A stretch of 33,270 bases of DNA from Clostridia bacterium. Its GTDB lineage: Bacteria; Bacillota; Clostridia; Oscillospirales; QAKW01. A program made the translations under genes and the position numbers. Shown here one piece after another: positions 33,262-33,270 of the stretch. The stretch's first letter is position 1. The number at the start of each line of letters is the position of its first letter. The notes beneath the pieces were generated by a model, which was given only the letters and a program-made list of their open reading frames with translations, had not been told where the DNA came from and made no database searches. The stretch spans positions 1-33,270 of the forward strand of contig JAFSCX010000036.1 of assembly GCA_017436525.1 (NCBI GenBank), given 5' to 3'.

Positions 33262-33270
33262 TATCGAGTG

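Overview
The window looks like the chromosome of a low-to-moderate GC Bacillota of class Clostridia, probably an uncultured gut-type lineage. Supporting evidence: AGGAGG-type ribosome binding sites, TTGACA/TATAAT promoters, a T-box leader, an ECF vitamin-transporter core, a ClpE-like ATPase, an HxlR regulator, an AGCS symporter and a FliB-family protein. I cannot name a genus.

Left region (1-3720), accessory: the 5' end of a transposase-like HTH gene leads leftward out of the window. Divergent from it lies a single-chain restriction-modification-like protein (HsdR_N-like nuclease region, N6-adenine methylase, target recognition region). A 540 bp non-coding block follows. It holds two copies of a 60 nt module, each ending in a different terminator, around an array of small hairpins spaced by AATATCACT. 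Next is a dead GH13 glucosidase gene that keeps its promoter and both ends but has lost its start codon and the middle of the gene.

Central region (3718-20806), metabolism and transport: a TIGR04076 protein and a BaiN/HI0933-type flavoprotein run rightward and converge on pncC and an AGCS amino-acid symporter. Divergent from the symporter is an operon led by a 992-residue MFS transporter fused to a GH2 glycosidase, followed with overlaps by a low-molecular-weight tyrosine phosphatase and a FliB-family protein. Then come a PMCA-type P-type ATPase, a T-box(Ile) leader with ileS of the IleS2 kind, and a leftward copA-copZ pair facing an HxlR regulator across a compact divergent promoter.

Right region (20810-32123), a long leftward housekeeping chain: ruvC-ruvA-ruvB-rRNA-type methyltransferase-ecfA1-ecfA2-ecfT-truA-DUF5711-cvpA-clpE-like, then rpsU with its own consensus promoter and terminator, then a deoxyinosine glycosylase. 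Most junctions overlap by 1-14 nt or are very short, implying co-transcription of Holliday-junction repair, vitamin uptake and tRNA modification genes.

Right end (32240-33270): sfsA, which appears to be leaderless, and tRNA-Pro(GGG) with a strong promoter and terminator. About 200 bp beyond, the last 27 bp of the tRNA gene are repeated exactly at the end of a tRNA-like, hairpin-expanded copy. This is either an integration-site scar or a tRNA-derived element. The strongest candidates for something undescribed are the MFS-GH2 fusion and the tRNA-like and hairpin-array structures.
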